Counted from the first letter of the stretch, positions 35,253 to 43,578 are shown. The stretch: DNA of 51,555 bases from Hyphomicrobiales bacterium (GCA_900468625.1 UBUL01000005.1:1-51555), one strand, 5' to 3'. A program made the numbers and translations. Notes: generated by a model from the letters alone, not told the origin.

Positions 35253-35786
35253 ATGAAGGTGCATCACGGTACGCGGAATTATTTCAGCACGCCGATCCGC
35301 AGCCAGCAGAGCAGCGACGGCGACGACAGCACGCCTTTCTCGCTGCCGGACGATGGAAGTGGCCAGCAGGACGATTCGCAGGGACCGTCCATTTCGTCCG
35401 GTGGCGTCCCCTCCTCCATTTCATCCGGCTTCTGGCTTAGCCAGTTCGGCGAAGCATCCTCTTCGACTTCGAGCTCCACCGATGACCAGTCAGGCTCAAG
35501 CGCTTCCGGTAGCAGCTCGGCTGGGTCAAGCGGGCAATCCGATCAGGATCTTCTCGACGAGTTTGCCAAATGGGCAAATATGACGCCGGCGCAGAAAATC
35601 CGCGAACAATACCTCGATGCGCACGGCCTGACGGAAGATTCCTTTAAGTCATTGTCGGCAGACGACCAGAAGGCGATCAACGACCAGATCGCCAGCGAGA
35701 TCAAGCAAAAGCTCGGTGCCGGCAACGCCGATGGTGATGGCGACCAGGAAACGGACAGCGCGGCCTCGGCACTATCCCTGGTCTAG
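35253..35786 (+). CDS. Serine-rich protein of unknown function
   Basis: A 177-residue protein with an unusual composition. Residues about 15-100 are dominated by Ser, Gly, Gln and Asp (SSSTSSSTDDQSGSSASG). A short helical part follows (LLDEFAKWANMTPAQKIREQYL, then LSADDQKAINDQIASEIKQKL), and the tail has NADGDGDQETD. No signal peptide or membrane segment is seen. ATG 35253 sits 8 bp after GGGAG; an ATG six bases upstream is too close to it. A very strong terminator follows. The helical part is reminiscent of small rhizobial proteins, but I do not recognise a family. It may be disordered in the cell. Confidence 0.7.
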   Translation: MKVHHGTRNYFSTPIRSQQSSDGDDSTPFSLPDDGSGQQDDSQGPSISSGGVPSSISSGFWLSQFGEASSSTSSSTDDQSGSSASGSSSAGSSGQSDQDLLDEFAKWANMTPAQKIREQYLDAHGLTEDSFKSLSADDQKAINDQIASEIKQKLGAGNADGDGDQETDSAASALSLV

Positions 35787-35853
35787 CGCGTGTCGCAGCT
35801 TTGATCTTACGCATGTCACACAACATGCCTTGGGCAAATTGCCAGACTACATG

Positions 35854-35901
35854 AAGACGATACGATCCTGATTCACATCATGATCGTATCGTCTTGTTTT
35901 T
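35854..35901 (+). terminator. Strong Rho-independent terminator
   Basis: A perfect 14-bp stem, AAGACGATACGATC with GATCGTATCGTCTT, around a 14-nt loop, followed by GTTTTT. It ends the serine-rich gene 68 bp after its stop. The opposite strand lacks a comparable T run. Confidence 0.85.
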
Positions 35902-35916
35902 ATTGACTATATTCCA

Positions 35917-36912
35917 CTATTGCCCAACCATGCCAACGACGATCTTGCCGATCTCGGCAAAGACCGTCTCGACATCCTTCGCAGGCGCGGTTGCATCGGC
36001 AACAAACGTCGTGACCAGAACGGGGCCGCGGTCCGGCGGCCAGATCACGGCGATATCGGCGTAGGAGCCATTGTTGCCCGTACCGGTCTTGTCGCCGGTC
36101 TTCCATTCCTTCGGCAGGCCGGCGCGCAGCCGATTATTGCCCGTGGTATTGGCAACCAGCCAGTTGACCAACTGATCCCTGGATGTTTCCGAGAGCGTAT
36201 TGCCGAGCGTCAGAAGCCCGATGCTGTCAAGCATCGCATCGGGGGTCGTCGTGTCGCGAGGGTCGTCCTTGGCGGCCTGGTTGACATCCGGCTCGTTGCG
36301 ATCGAGGCGGGTCTCGGTGTCGCCCGTCGTGCGCAGCCAAGAAGTCAGTGCAGCAGGCCCGCCGAAGCTTTCGAGGAGAAGATTTCCGGCCGTATTGTCG
36401 CTCAGCGTGATCGCGGCGCCGCAGAGTTCCCCGACGGTCATACCATCGGTATCGGCGTGTTTTTCGGTCGCCGGTGAATAGGTGACGACCTTGTCCTTGC
36501 CATAAGTGACGCGGCGGTCGAGTTTTTCCATGCCCTGATCGACGCGCGCCAGTACGAAGCCGACGGCAAGCGCCTTATAGGTGCTGCACAAGGGGAAGTG
36601 CTCCTCCTCGCGATGGCCGAGGGAAATGTTGGTTTCGGTGTCGAGCACGGAGACGCCGAGCCGGCCGCCGGTCTTCTTTTCCAGATCGGCGAGCTGCTTG
36701 TCGACATCATCGGACAGCTGCGAATTGTCCTGCGATGCGCCTTCCGTTCCTTGGCCGCCACCGTCGGGCGCTGCCGAATTATCCGTTGCGGGCGGCGTCT
36801 GCGGCGAGGCGCTGCCATCCTGGGCAAAGAGTGCGTCGGGACCGAGCGTCAGGGTGGGAAGGAGGAGCGCCGAGCCTGCCATGAGGCGGCGGCGGGTGAG
36901 CAATGTGGGCAT
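35917..36912 (-). CDS. Class A beta-lactamase
   Basis: A 331-residue exported class A serine beta-lactamase. The leader has a twin-arginine-like start (TRRRLMAGS) and a hydrophobic stretch ending ALFAQ near 31. A 40-residue linker rich in Gln, Ser, Pro and Gly is unusual for the class. Active-site motifs are all present: nucleophile Ser110 in CSTYK, the SDN at 171-173, Glu207 with Asn211 in EPDVN, and KTG at 275-277. It should hydrolyse penicillins and possibly cephalosporins in the periplasm. No divergent AmpR-type regulator is next to it, so expression is probably constitutive or remotely controlled. Confidence 0.9.
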   Translation of the reverse strand: MPTLLTRRRLMAGSALLLPTLTLGPDALFAQDGSASPQTPPATDNSAAPDGGGQGTEGASQDNSQLSDDVDKQLADLEKKTGGRLGVSVLDTETNISLGHREEEHFPLCSTYKALAVGFVLARVDQGMEKLDRRVTYGKDKVVTYSPATEKHADTDGMTVGELCGAAITLSDNTAGNLLLESFGGPAALTSWLRTTGDTETRLDRNEPDVNQAAKDDPRDTTTPDAMLDSIGLLTLGNTLSETSRDQLVNWLVANTTGNNRLRAGLPKEWKTGDKTGTGNNGSYADIAVIWPPDRGPVLVTTFVADATAPAKDVETVFAEIGKIVVGMVGQ

Positions 36913-36999
36913 ACGAGGGGCCTCCGGCAGAATCGGGCAGATTTTGGGCTATGCGAGGAATATGGCAAGCCTCTGACCTCACCCGATTGCTAACGGATT

Positions 37000-37980
37000 T
37001 TATGCCGCCTTGTCGACGGTAACTTCGACCGTGACGTGGGAGAGCTCATGAATTTCGGCAAGCCGCGCCTTATAGAAGGACGGATCGCGCGAGACAGGTG
37101 TCGCGACCGCAACGATCGCAGCATGGTGCCCCGGGCCGACCTGCCATACATGCAGATCGGTGATGCGATCCTCATCCGTCTCGATCGCCTCGCGAATTTC
37201 CTCAGGCAGATCTTCGCCATCGGGGATGAAATCGAGGAGAACGGCGCCGGAAACGTGCAGCAGGCTCCATGCCCATTGCAGGATCACCAGACCGCCGACG
37301 ATCCCCATCAGCGGATCGAGGAAGGTCCAGCCGAAGCGACTGCCAAGCAGCAACGCGGCGATAGCCAGAACCGAAGTCATCGCATCGGCGATGACATGGA
37401 CATAGACGGAGCGGAGATTGTTGTCTCTGCCGCCGCGTTTGCCATGGTCGTGATGGTGGTGATCGTCGTGGTCGTGATGATGATCATGTGCGTGGCCATG
37501 ACTGTGTCCGTGACCGTGATGATGACTGTGATCGTCGCGCAGCAGCCATGCGCTGGCGAGATTGACCATAAGGCCGAGCACCGCAATCGCGATCGCTTCC
37601 CGGAAATTGATCGCCACCGGATCGAGCAATCTTAAAGTGCTTTCCCAGCCCATGATCAGCGCGATCAGCGCCAGCACGATGGCGCTGGCAAAGCCCGCGA
37701 GATCGCCGAGCTTGCCCGTGCCGAAGGTGAAGCGCGCATTGTGCGCATGCCGGCGCGCATAGAGATAGGCCAGAGCCGAAATCAGCATGGCGCTGGCATG
37801 GGTCGACATGTGCCAGCCATCGGCAACCAGCGCCATCGAGCCATAGATCGTGCCTGCCCCGATCTCGACCACCATCATGACGACGGTCAGCGCGATGACG
37901 AGCCGGATGCGGCTTTCGTTGCGCTGGTGGTCGGTGCCCAGAAAGACGTGGCTGTGGCCCATATCGGAGGAAATACTCAT
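37000..37980 (-). CDS. dmeF: Cation diffusion facilitator DmeF
   Basis: A 326-residue CDF transporter that expels Ni2+ and Co2+ in exchange for protons. It begins with the DmeF-type GHSHVFLGTDHQRNESR, has six membrane segments, and carries DGWHMSTHASAM (metal site in segment 2) and VIADAMTSVLAI (segment 5). Between segments 4 and 5 lies a His/Asp-rich loop with about 18 histidines (about 150-181) that should buffer metal. The C-terminal cytoplasmic domain has DLHVWQVGPGHHA. It lies 36 bp after dmeR on the same strand, the dmeRF order described in R. leguminosarum. Confidence 0.92.
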   Translation of the reverse strand: MSISSDMGHSHVFLGTDHQRNESRIRLVIALTVVMMVVEIGAGTIYGSMALVADGWHMSTHASAMLISALAYLYARRHAHNARFTFGTGKLGDLAGFASAIVLALIALIMGWESTLRLLDPVAINFREAIAIAVLGLMVNLASAWLLRDDHSHHHGHGHSHGHAHDHHHDHDDHHHHDHGKRGGRDNNLRSVYVHVIADAMTSVLAIAALLLGSRFGWTFLDPLMGIVGGLVILQWAWSLLHVSGAVLLDFIPDGEDLPEEIREAIETDEDRITDLHVWQVGPGHHAAIVAVATPVSRDPSFYKARLAEIHELSHVTVEVTVDKAA

Positions 37981-38016
37981 GACATCATTCTCCTGTTGAT
38001 CGTCCCGAATCCCCGA

Positions 38017-38289
38017 TCACCGCAGATAGGTCTTCAGCACATCGGCTATCTCATCGACCGCCTGACGGCGGTCCTCTTCGCTCTCGGCATGAAGCACATG
38101 CTCGTGCAGATGATCCTCCAGAACCTCGCCGGTCAGCCCCGTCAGCGCGCCGCGAATGGAAGCAAGGAGCTGCAGCACCTCACCGCATGGACGCTCGGCT
38201 TCGAGCGCTCGCTCCACCGCTTCCATCTGCCCTTTCAGGCGGCGGATGCGAGAGAGAAGCTTGGCTTGGTGACGAACGACGTGGGACAT
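38017..38289 (-). CDS. dmeR: RcnR/CsoR-family metal repressor DmeR
   Basis: A 90-residue four-helix repressor of the RcnR branch. Metal ligands are in MSHVVRHQ (N-terminal His), PCGEVLQLL (Cys), and DHLHEHVLH (His pair), the pattern of Ni/Co sensors. The basic helix KLLSRIRRLKGQMEAVERAL contacts DNA. Upstream, 38303-38321 has an AT-rich inverted repeat around GGGG, like the TACT-Gn-AGTA sites of RcnR. DmeR should leave its operator when Ni2+ or Co2+ binds, releasing dmeRF. Confidence 0.9.
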   Translation of the reverse strand: MSHVVRHQAKLLSRIRRLKGQMEAVERALEAERPCGEVLQLLASIRGALTGLTGEVLEDHLHEHVLHAESEEDRRQAVDEIADVLKTYLR

Positions 38290-38300
38290 TGCAGCCTCGA

Positions 38301-38325
38301 ATTATACTATAGGGGAGTATACTAT
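38301..38325. promoter_or_regulatory. Candidate DmeR operator
   Basis: TATACT-ATAGGGG-AGTATA, a perfect 6-bp inverted repeat around a G tract, with the outer sequence ATACTAT repeated on both sides. TACT and AGTA flank GGGG as in RcnR operators. It begins 12 bp upstream of the dmeR start codon. Confidence 0.75.
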
Positions 38326-38410
38326 TTATGGCGGCGGATTGGAAGCCTTCCAGTGGGTTCGCCTGGCCTTGTATTTTTTGCCGACGATTGCATATATTGC
38401 TCTAGAGACT

Positions 38411-38527
38411 AGAGCATGATGCCGAAAAGTGTAGGCGGTTTTCGGACGACATCACGCTCTACTTCTTTGATTCTAGAGCAGATTCAATTTCGGGTCGAAC
38501 AGACCTAAAATCATCCGGCTCTAAAGG
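38411..38527. repeat. RIME-like mosaic repeat, two modules
   Basis: Module 1 (38411-38462) starts TAGAGCATGATG and ends CATCACGCTCTA, an imperfect inverted repeat with CCGAAAAGTGT and TTTTCGG inside, the classical rhizobial form. Module 2 (about 38473-38527) starts CTAGAGCAGATTCAATTT and ends ATCATCCGGCTCTAAA. Together they form a two-module mosaic of a kind different from the copies at 564 and 16291. It lies just upstream of the MerR gene and may overlap its promoter. Confidence 0.78.
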
Positions 38528-38543
38528 TATTGGAGGCCATACA

Positions 38544-38957
38544 ATGCTGACGATCGGCGATCTATCCAGGCGTACCGGCGTGAAGGTGCCGACGATCCGC
38601 TATTACGAGCAAATGGGGCTGATCTCGGAGCCTGAACGCAGCGAAGGCAATCAGCGGCGCTATTCCAAGACGGATATGGAACGTCTCGCCTTCATCCGTC
38701 ATGGCCGCGATCTCGGCTTGACGATCGATGCCATCAGGGAGCTGATTTCGCTCAGCCAGCATCCCGACCGTCCCTGCGCCGGCGCCGACCGCATCGCCAA
38801 GGAGCATCTGGAGGACGTGCGTATCAAGATCGCGCAGCTGAAGAGGCTGGAGCACGAGCTGGAGCGCATCGTCTCGCATTGCGACGGCCACAGCATCGAA
38901 GACTGCTATGTCATCCGGGCATTGTCGGACCACGGCCTGTGCGAAGGGGAGCACTGA
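38544..38957 (+). CDS. MerR-family transcriptional regulator
   Basis: A 137-residue MerR regulator. The N-terminal winged helix is standard: LTIGDLSRRTGVKVPTIRYYEQMGLI then GNQRRYSKTDMERLAFIRHGRDLG. A coiled-coil dimerisation helix follows (about 95-112). The C-terminus has cysteines in RPCAGAD, SHCDGHSIEDC and GLCEGEH, the arrangement of metal- or redox-sensing members such as ZntR/CueR/SoxR relatives. No target gene lies next to it, so the signal is not clear. A RIME-like repeat precedes it by 17 bp. Confidence 0.85.
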   Translation: MLTIGDLSRRTGVKVPTIRYYEQMGLISEPERSEGNQRRYSKTDMERLAFIRHGRDLGLTIDAIRELISLSQHPDRPCAGADRIAKEHLEDVRIKIAQLKRLEHELERIVSHCDGHSIEDCYVIRALSDHGLCEGEH

Positions 38958-39082
38958 CACGCCCCATTGACAAATTCGCCGAACCGGATCATTGATGCGC
39001 CCATGATCACGAACGCGCTCCACAATTGCTCGTATTTTTGGCTGTACCTGTAAGGGGCGGCCAAGACAGATCATATGTCGAC

Positions 39083-39107
39083 AAGCCGCCGTCAGGCGGC
39101 TTTGTTG
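39083..39107 (+). terminator. Possible terminator downstream of merR
   Basis: AAGCCGCC-GTCA-GGCGGCTT, an 8-bp stem with a tetraloop, followed by the weak T tract TGTTGT. It lies 126 bp after the MerR stop and could end either that transcript or a small RNA starting near 39003. Confidence 0.55.
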
Positions 39108-39156
39108 TATCGGCAGCGTCCTGACGGCTCATTGAAAAACAAGGACGCAAAATGCC

Positions 39157-39645
39157 ATGCTAGACGATAGCGACATCTCACTTCTCCGCCCGCCGGTTCT
39201 GACCATCCGCAATGCGCAGCCGCGCGACCTGCCGGAGCTCAACGACATGATCCGGCTGCTGGCCGCCCATCATGGCGATCCCTCGGGCACGACGCCCGAG
39301 CAGCTCGAGCGCGATCTTTTCGGTCCGATGCCCTGGATAACCGCACTTGTCGCCGAAGGGGAGCATGGGCTCATCGGCTACGCTATCCTCGTGCCGCTCT
39401 ACAAGGCGCAAGAAGGCCAGCGCGGCATGGATCTGCACCATCTCTTCGTGCTTGACGGCCACCGTGGCCATGGCGTCGGACAGCATCTCGTCGATCGCGC
39501 CCGCGATATCGCCCGCAAGGCCGGCTGCAGCTACCTTTCTGTCGGCGCCGCGACGGGCAATTTCCAAGCCCACCGGTTCTACGAAAACATGGATTTCAAG
39601 CCGCGGCCGGTCACCGGTATGCGCTACCTGCAGGCATTGGCCTGA
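39157..39645 (+). CDS. GNAT-family N-acetyltransferase
   Basis: A 162-residue GCN5-related acetyltransferase. The N-terminal LTIRNAQPRDLPELNDMIRLLAAHHGD is typical. The acetyl-CoA-binding motif is HHLFVLDGHRGHGVGQHLVDRARDIARKAG (about 89-118), with the Gly-x-Gly loop HRGHGVG, and the last part has NFQAHRFYENMDF. The substrate is not recognisable; spermidine/spermine-type acetyltransferases have similar spacing. Preceded by GGACGCAAA rather than a strong ribosome site. Confidence 0.87.
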   Translation: MLDDSDISLLRPPVLTIRNAQPRDLPELNDMIRLLAAHHGDPSGTTPEQLERDLFGPMPWITALVAEGEHGLIGYAILVPLYKAQEGQRGMDLHHLFVLDGHRGHGVGQHLVDRARDIARKAGCSYLSVGAATGNFQAHRFYENMDFKPRPVTGMRYLQALA

Positions 39646-39683
39646 TGCCGGCCTTTACCGGGATCGCCATCAGACGCTCGATA

Positions 39684-40310
39684 TCAGCGATCGATGGCGA
39701 TCCCGCGGCCTGCAAAGAACTTATCGAATATATCCAGCGGCATCTCCACGTTCTCACGCGTCGCATCGATGTGGCCGGAGGGATTGTGGAAGCGGATCGT
39801 GTTTTCGTCGAGGGCCGTGACCAGCACCAGATGGCCGCCCCTGGCAGGCGGCTCGGTCTCCGGCCAGCGGATGGAATGATGGACTGAAGCGACGAAAAAC
39901 TCCGATTGCGCGAGGATATCGGCGATATCGGCGGCGGAAACTCCGGTGACGACTCTTGTATTCATCCCGAAACGATCCCGAACGAAGTACACGAACGGCG
40001 CATAGATCAGTCCCTTGATCCGGCCATCCGGCTCTTCGACATAGCCGCCATAATCCCGGCAGCCCATCGCAAGATCCATGATCGGCACCGCCTTGCCGGT
40101 ACGGGCGGCAAGCACCATCTTCAGGCAGGCCATGCCGCAGAGATTGCCGGCCCAGCGGGCATAGTCCTCTACATTGCGCGCACCGGATAAGACCCAGCGC
40201 GGGTCCTTCAGCAAGGCAGACGGGGCACCTTCGCCCAAGACTGCCAGCGTCATGTCAGGCGTCTCCCACTGACTGAAATAAGGAACCTTTTGCGCTACCC
40301 TTGCGTCCAC
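39684..40310 (-). CDS. C39-like papain-fold peptidase
   Basis: A 208-residue protein of the C39-like peptidase family. The likely catalytic cysteine is Cys58 in GNLCGMACLKMVLA, the histidine is in RGGHLVLV (about 159) and the third residue is in FHNPSG (about 175). No signal peptide or transporter domain is present, so it is not a bacteriocin exporter. The start is a GTG at 40310. Its target is unknown; the neighbours do not suggest one. Confidence 0.78.
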   Translation of the reverse strand: MDARVAQKVPYFSQWETPDMTLAVLGEGAPSALLKDPRWVLSGARNVEDYARWAGNLCGMACLKMVLAARTGKAVPIMDLAMGCRDYGGYVEEPDGRIKGLIYAPFVYFVRDRFGMNTRVVTGVSAADIADILAQSEFFVASVHHSIRWPETEPPARGGHLVLVTALDENTIRFHNPSGHIDATRENVEMPLDIFDKFFAGRGIAIDR

Positions 40311-40420
40311 GACTGCCCTCTCCCGTTGCCGAATCCCACACTATTGCCGATGTAAGCTTGATCGAAAATGCGCTAGAAAAATGGCTATCGGCTTCGATCT
40401 GCAACCGGAGGAAGTGTGTC

Positions 40421-41191
40421 TTGGAACAGCGATTCGCATTCAATGGCGTCGCCAGGCTCTACAACAATGCCCGCCCGATCTATCCCGATGCGCTTTTCGC
40501 CGATGTCATCGATTTTGCCGGACTGAAGCCCAAGGATCAGATCCTCGAAATCGGATGCGGCACGGGTCAGGCAACGGAAGGCTTCGCCCGCTGCGGTCTC
40601 TCCGTTCTCGCGCTTGATCCCGGCGCAGAGCTGATTGCGGTCGCGCGGGAAAGATTGTCGGGATTTTCGCAGGTGCAATTTCGGCAAACTACCCTCGAAG
40701 CCTGGCCGGGCGAGCAGCAGGACTTCAAGCTCATCGCGGCGGCGCAATCCTTCCATTGGGTTTCGCCGGAGCTGCGCTTCGCCAGGACGGCCGCCCTACT
40801 CAGGCCGGCCGGCGCGCTTGCCGTCTTCGGTAATGTGCCCATGCCGATCACATCACCGTTTGCCGGACAATTCGCCGATATTTACGCACGCCTTGCTCCG
40901 GAGCTTTCGGGACCGCCCGTGGAAGGATGGTATCTGCCTGACGGCCCGTTCTCCGAGCAGCTACGGCAGTCTGACGATTTTGAAAGTTCGACCCAGTATT
41001 GCTATCGTTGGAGCCAGCCGCACACCGCGCAAAGCTATACCGACCTTTTGCGCACGCTCTCAAGCCACCGTCTTCTGCCTGAGGATCGGCGAGAGGCGCT
41101 GCTTTCCGAACTTGCCGACGCAATCGTGGCCCAAGGCGGCGAATTCGGACTGCATTACGAGACGCATCTCCATCTCGCCCGGCGCTTATAG
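40421..41191 (+). CDS. Class I SAM-dependent methyltransferase
   Basis: A 256-residue methyltransferase. Motif I is ILEIGCGTGQATEGFAR (about 39-55), with motif II LDPGAELIAVARERL and the later AAAQSFHWVSPELRFARTAALLRPAGALAVFG. The N-terminal FAFNGVARLYNNARPIYP pattern is the usual one for this group. TTG 40421 has an excellent ribosome site (GGAGGAAGTG) and starts at the conserved N-terminus; the upstream frame begins with another TTG at 40301 but overlaps the divergent C39-like gene. Substrate unknown. Confidence 0.85.
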   Translation: MEQRFAFNGVARLYNNARPIYPDALFADVIDFAGLKPKDQILEIGCGTGQATEGFARCGLSVLALDPGAELIAVARERLSGFSQVQFRQTTLEAWPGEQQDFKLIAAAQSFHWVSPELRFARTAALLRPAGALAVFGNVPMPITSPFAGQFADIYARLAPELSGPPVEGWYLPDGPFSEQLRQSDDFESSTQYCYRWSQPHTAQSYTDLLRTLSSHRLLPEDRREALLSELADAIVAQGGEFGLHYETHLHLARRL

Positions 41192-41229
41192 AGCCCTTCC
41201 GCTTCCAATCACGGAAACTCTGCTCCGAC

Positions 41230-42141
41230 CTATTTCTTGGGCAGCGCCTTCAGATAGGCCGCGATCGCTGCGCGGTCGGCTGCCGGCAGATGGGCAATGT
41301 TCTGCTGGACTTCGGCCATCGAGCCGCCGGCGGAATCATAGTTCGGCGTGAAACCGGTTTCGAGATAGTTGGCGATGTCCCCCGCGCTCCAGCCGCCGAT
41401 CGCCTTGGAACCCGGCGTGATATCGGGGATCTGGCCCTTGCCTTCCGGATTGGGCGCTCCCGCCAGCCATTGACCGCTCAGGAAACCGCCAAGGCTGTCG
41501 CGCGGTGTGTGGCATTCGCCGCAATGTCCAGGCCCTTCCACCAGATATTGTCCGCGCTTGACCTTCTCGTCGGCATTGGCGAGCACGACGCGCGGCTGAT
41601 CGTTCAGATAGAGAAACTTCCAGCCGCCGAGCGCCAGCCGTATGTTGAAGGGAAAGGGCAGTTCATGCGGCGGGGCGACGTTGCTGCTCTTCGGCAGCGT
41701 CTTCAGGAAACCCCAGAGATCGTTGATGTCCTTGTCGCTCATGCGAGCATAGGAGCCATATGGAAAGGACGGGTAGAGATGTTCGCCATTCCTGCCGACG
41801 CCGCGCTTCATGGCATTGCCGAAATCGGCAAGCGTCCAGCCGCCGAGTCCCGCCTTCTCGTCCGGCGTGATGTTGGGCACATGGAAGGTGCCGAAGGGGC
41901 TGGTGAGTGCAAGGCCGCCTGAAAGCACGAGCTTGGCATCACCCTGGGCGCCTGGCGCGGCATGACAGCTGGTACAGCCACCGGCCCAGAAAACCAACTC
42001 TCCATTCTTGATGTCGGGATCGCCGAGATTGGCCCAATGGCTTGACGGTAAGGGTGTCGGTGCTGCCACGACATAGAATGCGCCGCAACCAAGGATGATC
42101 ACGCCGAAAAGGCAAAGCAGCCACCGGATAAACCGCGCCAT
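41230..42141 (-). CDS. Membrane-bound dihaem cytochrome c
   Basis: A 303-residue c-type cytochrome with an N-terminal membrane anchor (about 5-27). Two haem sites are present: CTSCH (56-60) and CGECH (207-211), each in its own cytochrome c domain. The layout resembles the cytochrome c subunits that accept electrons from membrane alcohol, aldehyde or gluconate dehydrogenases, though no dehydrogenase is next to it. ATG 42141 lies 8 bp after TTAGGGG; an ATG 6 bp upstream is too close to that site. It follows the c556-like gene on the same strand. Confidence 0.88.
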   Translation of the reverse strand: MARFIRWLLCLFGVIILGCGAFYVVAAPTPLPSSHWANLGDPDIKNGELVFWAGGCTSCHAAPGAQGDAKLVLSGGLALTSPFGTFHVPNITPDEKAGLGGWTLADFGNAMKRGVGRNGEHLYPSFPYGSYARMSDKDINDLWGFLKTLPKSSNVAPPHELPFPFNIRLALGGWKFLYLNDQPRVVLANADEKVKRGQYLVEGPGHCGECHTPRDSLGGFLSGQWLAGAPNPEGKGQIPDITPGSKAIGGWSAGDIANYLETGFTPNYDSAGGSMAEVQQNIAHLPAADRAAIAAYLKALPKK

Positions 42142-42247
42142 CACCATCACCCCTAACTTTAGCTCCAGAGTCGTAAAGCATCTGCACTGGCGGCAAAACC
42201 GGTGCAGATGCCGAAAACCCAACCGTCGAACGAGGCCGACCTACCGC

Positions 42248-42691
42248 TTAGTCGTTCTTGACGCGGTAGGCCTGATGACAGGCGCCGCATGCACCGCCGA
42301 GCGTCTTCAGCGTTGCCCCGACCCCGGCCCTATCGGCCGGAAGCTGGGCGAGCGCCGTTTCGGCATCGGTGGAGAGCTTGGCAGCCTTGGCCTTGAAGTC
42401 GTCGAGATTGTCCCAAACCTTCGGACTGACCTCGGCATCGCTCTTGTCGCTCTGCGGGTTGAACTGGTTCGGGAACGCCTTTGCCGTTTCGGCGATCGTT
42501 GCCAGCGATGCCTTGACGATGTCGGCGTCGTAGGGCTTGTCGCCCTTGGCAATCGCGCCAAGAGCTCCCGTGGCGCCGCCGATCTTCTTCATCATCCCGA
42601 TGCGGGAGTCATGCGTGCCATCGGCTGCGACAACCGAACCCAGAGCGATGCCGGCCAGAGCCGTTGCCGCCACAATCGCTTTCCACTTCAT
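42248..42691 (-). CDS. Cytochrome c prime/c556
   Basis: A 147-residue periplasmic cytochrome with a signal peptide (about 1-22, ALAGIALGSVVAA). The mature protein is a four-helix bundle that begins DSRIGMMKKIGGATGALGAIAKG, and the haem-binding CGACH is near the C-terminus (135-139), as in cytochrome c'/c556. These proteins transfer electrons or bind NO. It is 107 bp upstream of the dihaem cytochrome gene on the same strand and probably co-transcribed. Confidence 0.9.
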   Translation of the reverse strand: MKWKAIVAATALAGIALGSVVAADGTHDSRIGMMKKIGGATGALGAIAKGDKPYDADIVKASLATIAETAKAFPNQFNPQSDKSDAEVSPKVWDNLDDFKAKAAKLSTDAETALAQLPADRAGVGATLKTLGGACGACHQAYRVKND

Positions 42692-42857
42692 TTCGTTCTC
42701 CTACCTCTTCCTGATGATCAAGACCGCATGCACGGCCAGCGCATGATTACGGGCGACATGTTTGCCGTTTTCCCCTCCGGCAATGAAGTCACAAAGTGGT
42801 GAGAATCAAGTGAAATCAGTGTCATGCTGCCGACATATCTACTCGCCGCATCAGCCT

Positions 42858-43493
42858 TCATGCCGTTTTAAGGCCCTCCCAGACCGTGAACACCGAAACG
42901 GCGACAAGCAGCAGCCCCGCGGTGCGGCCGGCAAAAGCGGTCGCCTGCGGATTGGCGACCAACAGGTTGCGACTGCGCCCGGCAGTGACGGCAAGGCCTC
43001 CATAAACGGCAAATTGCGTTGCGATGGTCATGGCTCCCATGATGACGGCCTGTATCCACATCGGACCGTAGGCCGGCTTTAGAAACTGCGGGTATACGGC
43101 GAAGATGAAGAGATAGGCCTTGGGATTGATGAGGCAAGTCACCGCCCCCTGCCGGAACGCTTTCCAGGCTGAACGGCTGCCGGCCGGCCCTTCACCTCCA
43201 ACGGTAATGGAACTGCGCATCAGCGTGTAGCCGATAAAGGCCATATAGGCGCCGCCGATAACAAGCAGCGGATTGAACAGAATCGGCACGAAATGCATCA
43301 GCAGACCAATGCCGATGGCACCGTTCAGCGAATGAACGGCGCCGCCGAGCATGATACCGCCGGTTGCGGCAAGGCCGCGATTGCTGCCGCCGGCCAAAGA
43401 ATTGGCGAGCACGAACAGCATGTCCATGCCCGGTACGATGATGATCCCTAAGAGAAGGATGAAGAAAAGCCAGAGATTTTCTGCGTAGCCCAT
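42858..43493 (-). CDS. LysE/RhtB-family exporter
   Basis: A 211-residue inner-membrane protein with six segments. The N-terminal PGMDMLFVLANSLAGGSNRGLAATGGIMLG (about 21-50) and NPKAYLFIFAVYPQFL (about 124-139) are the LysE/RhtB signature. It probably exports an amino acid or related compound. It is divergent from a YafY-type regulator with a palindrome between them, so that regulator likely controls it. Confidence 0.87.
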   Translation of the reverse strand: MGYAENLWLFFILLLGIIIVPGMDMLFVLANSLAGGSNRGLAATGGIMLGGAVHSLNGAIGIGLLMHFVPILFNPLLVIGGAYMAFIGYTLMRSSITVGGEGPAGSRSAWKAFRQGAVTCLINPKAYLFIFAVYPQFLKPAYGPMWIQAVIMGAMTIATQFAVYGGLAVTAGRSRNLLVANPQATAFAGRTAGLLLVAVSVFTVWEGLKTA

Positions 43494-43578
43494 GTCAGTT
43501 GCCTATCGAGCTCTCCATTGAGACAGGAGAGGAAATGGTTGATTTTCAAGTGAATAGGTAATCTTATAAATCCATCCA

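Noticed and set aside
37441..37560. Low-complexity GTGGTGATCGTCGTGG-like tract suggesting a tandem repeat
   Set aside because: It is the coding sequence of the His/Asp-rich loop of DmeF; no regular repeat unit.
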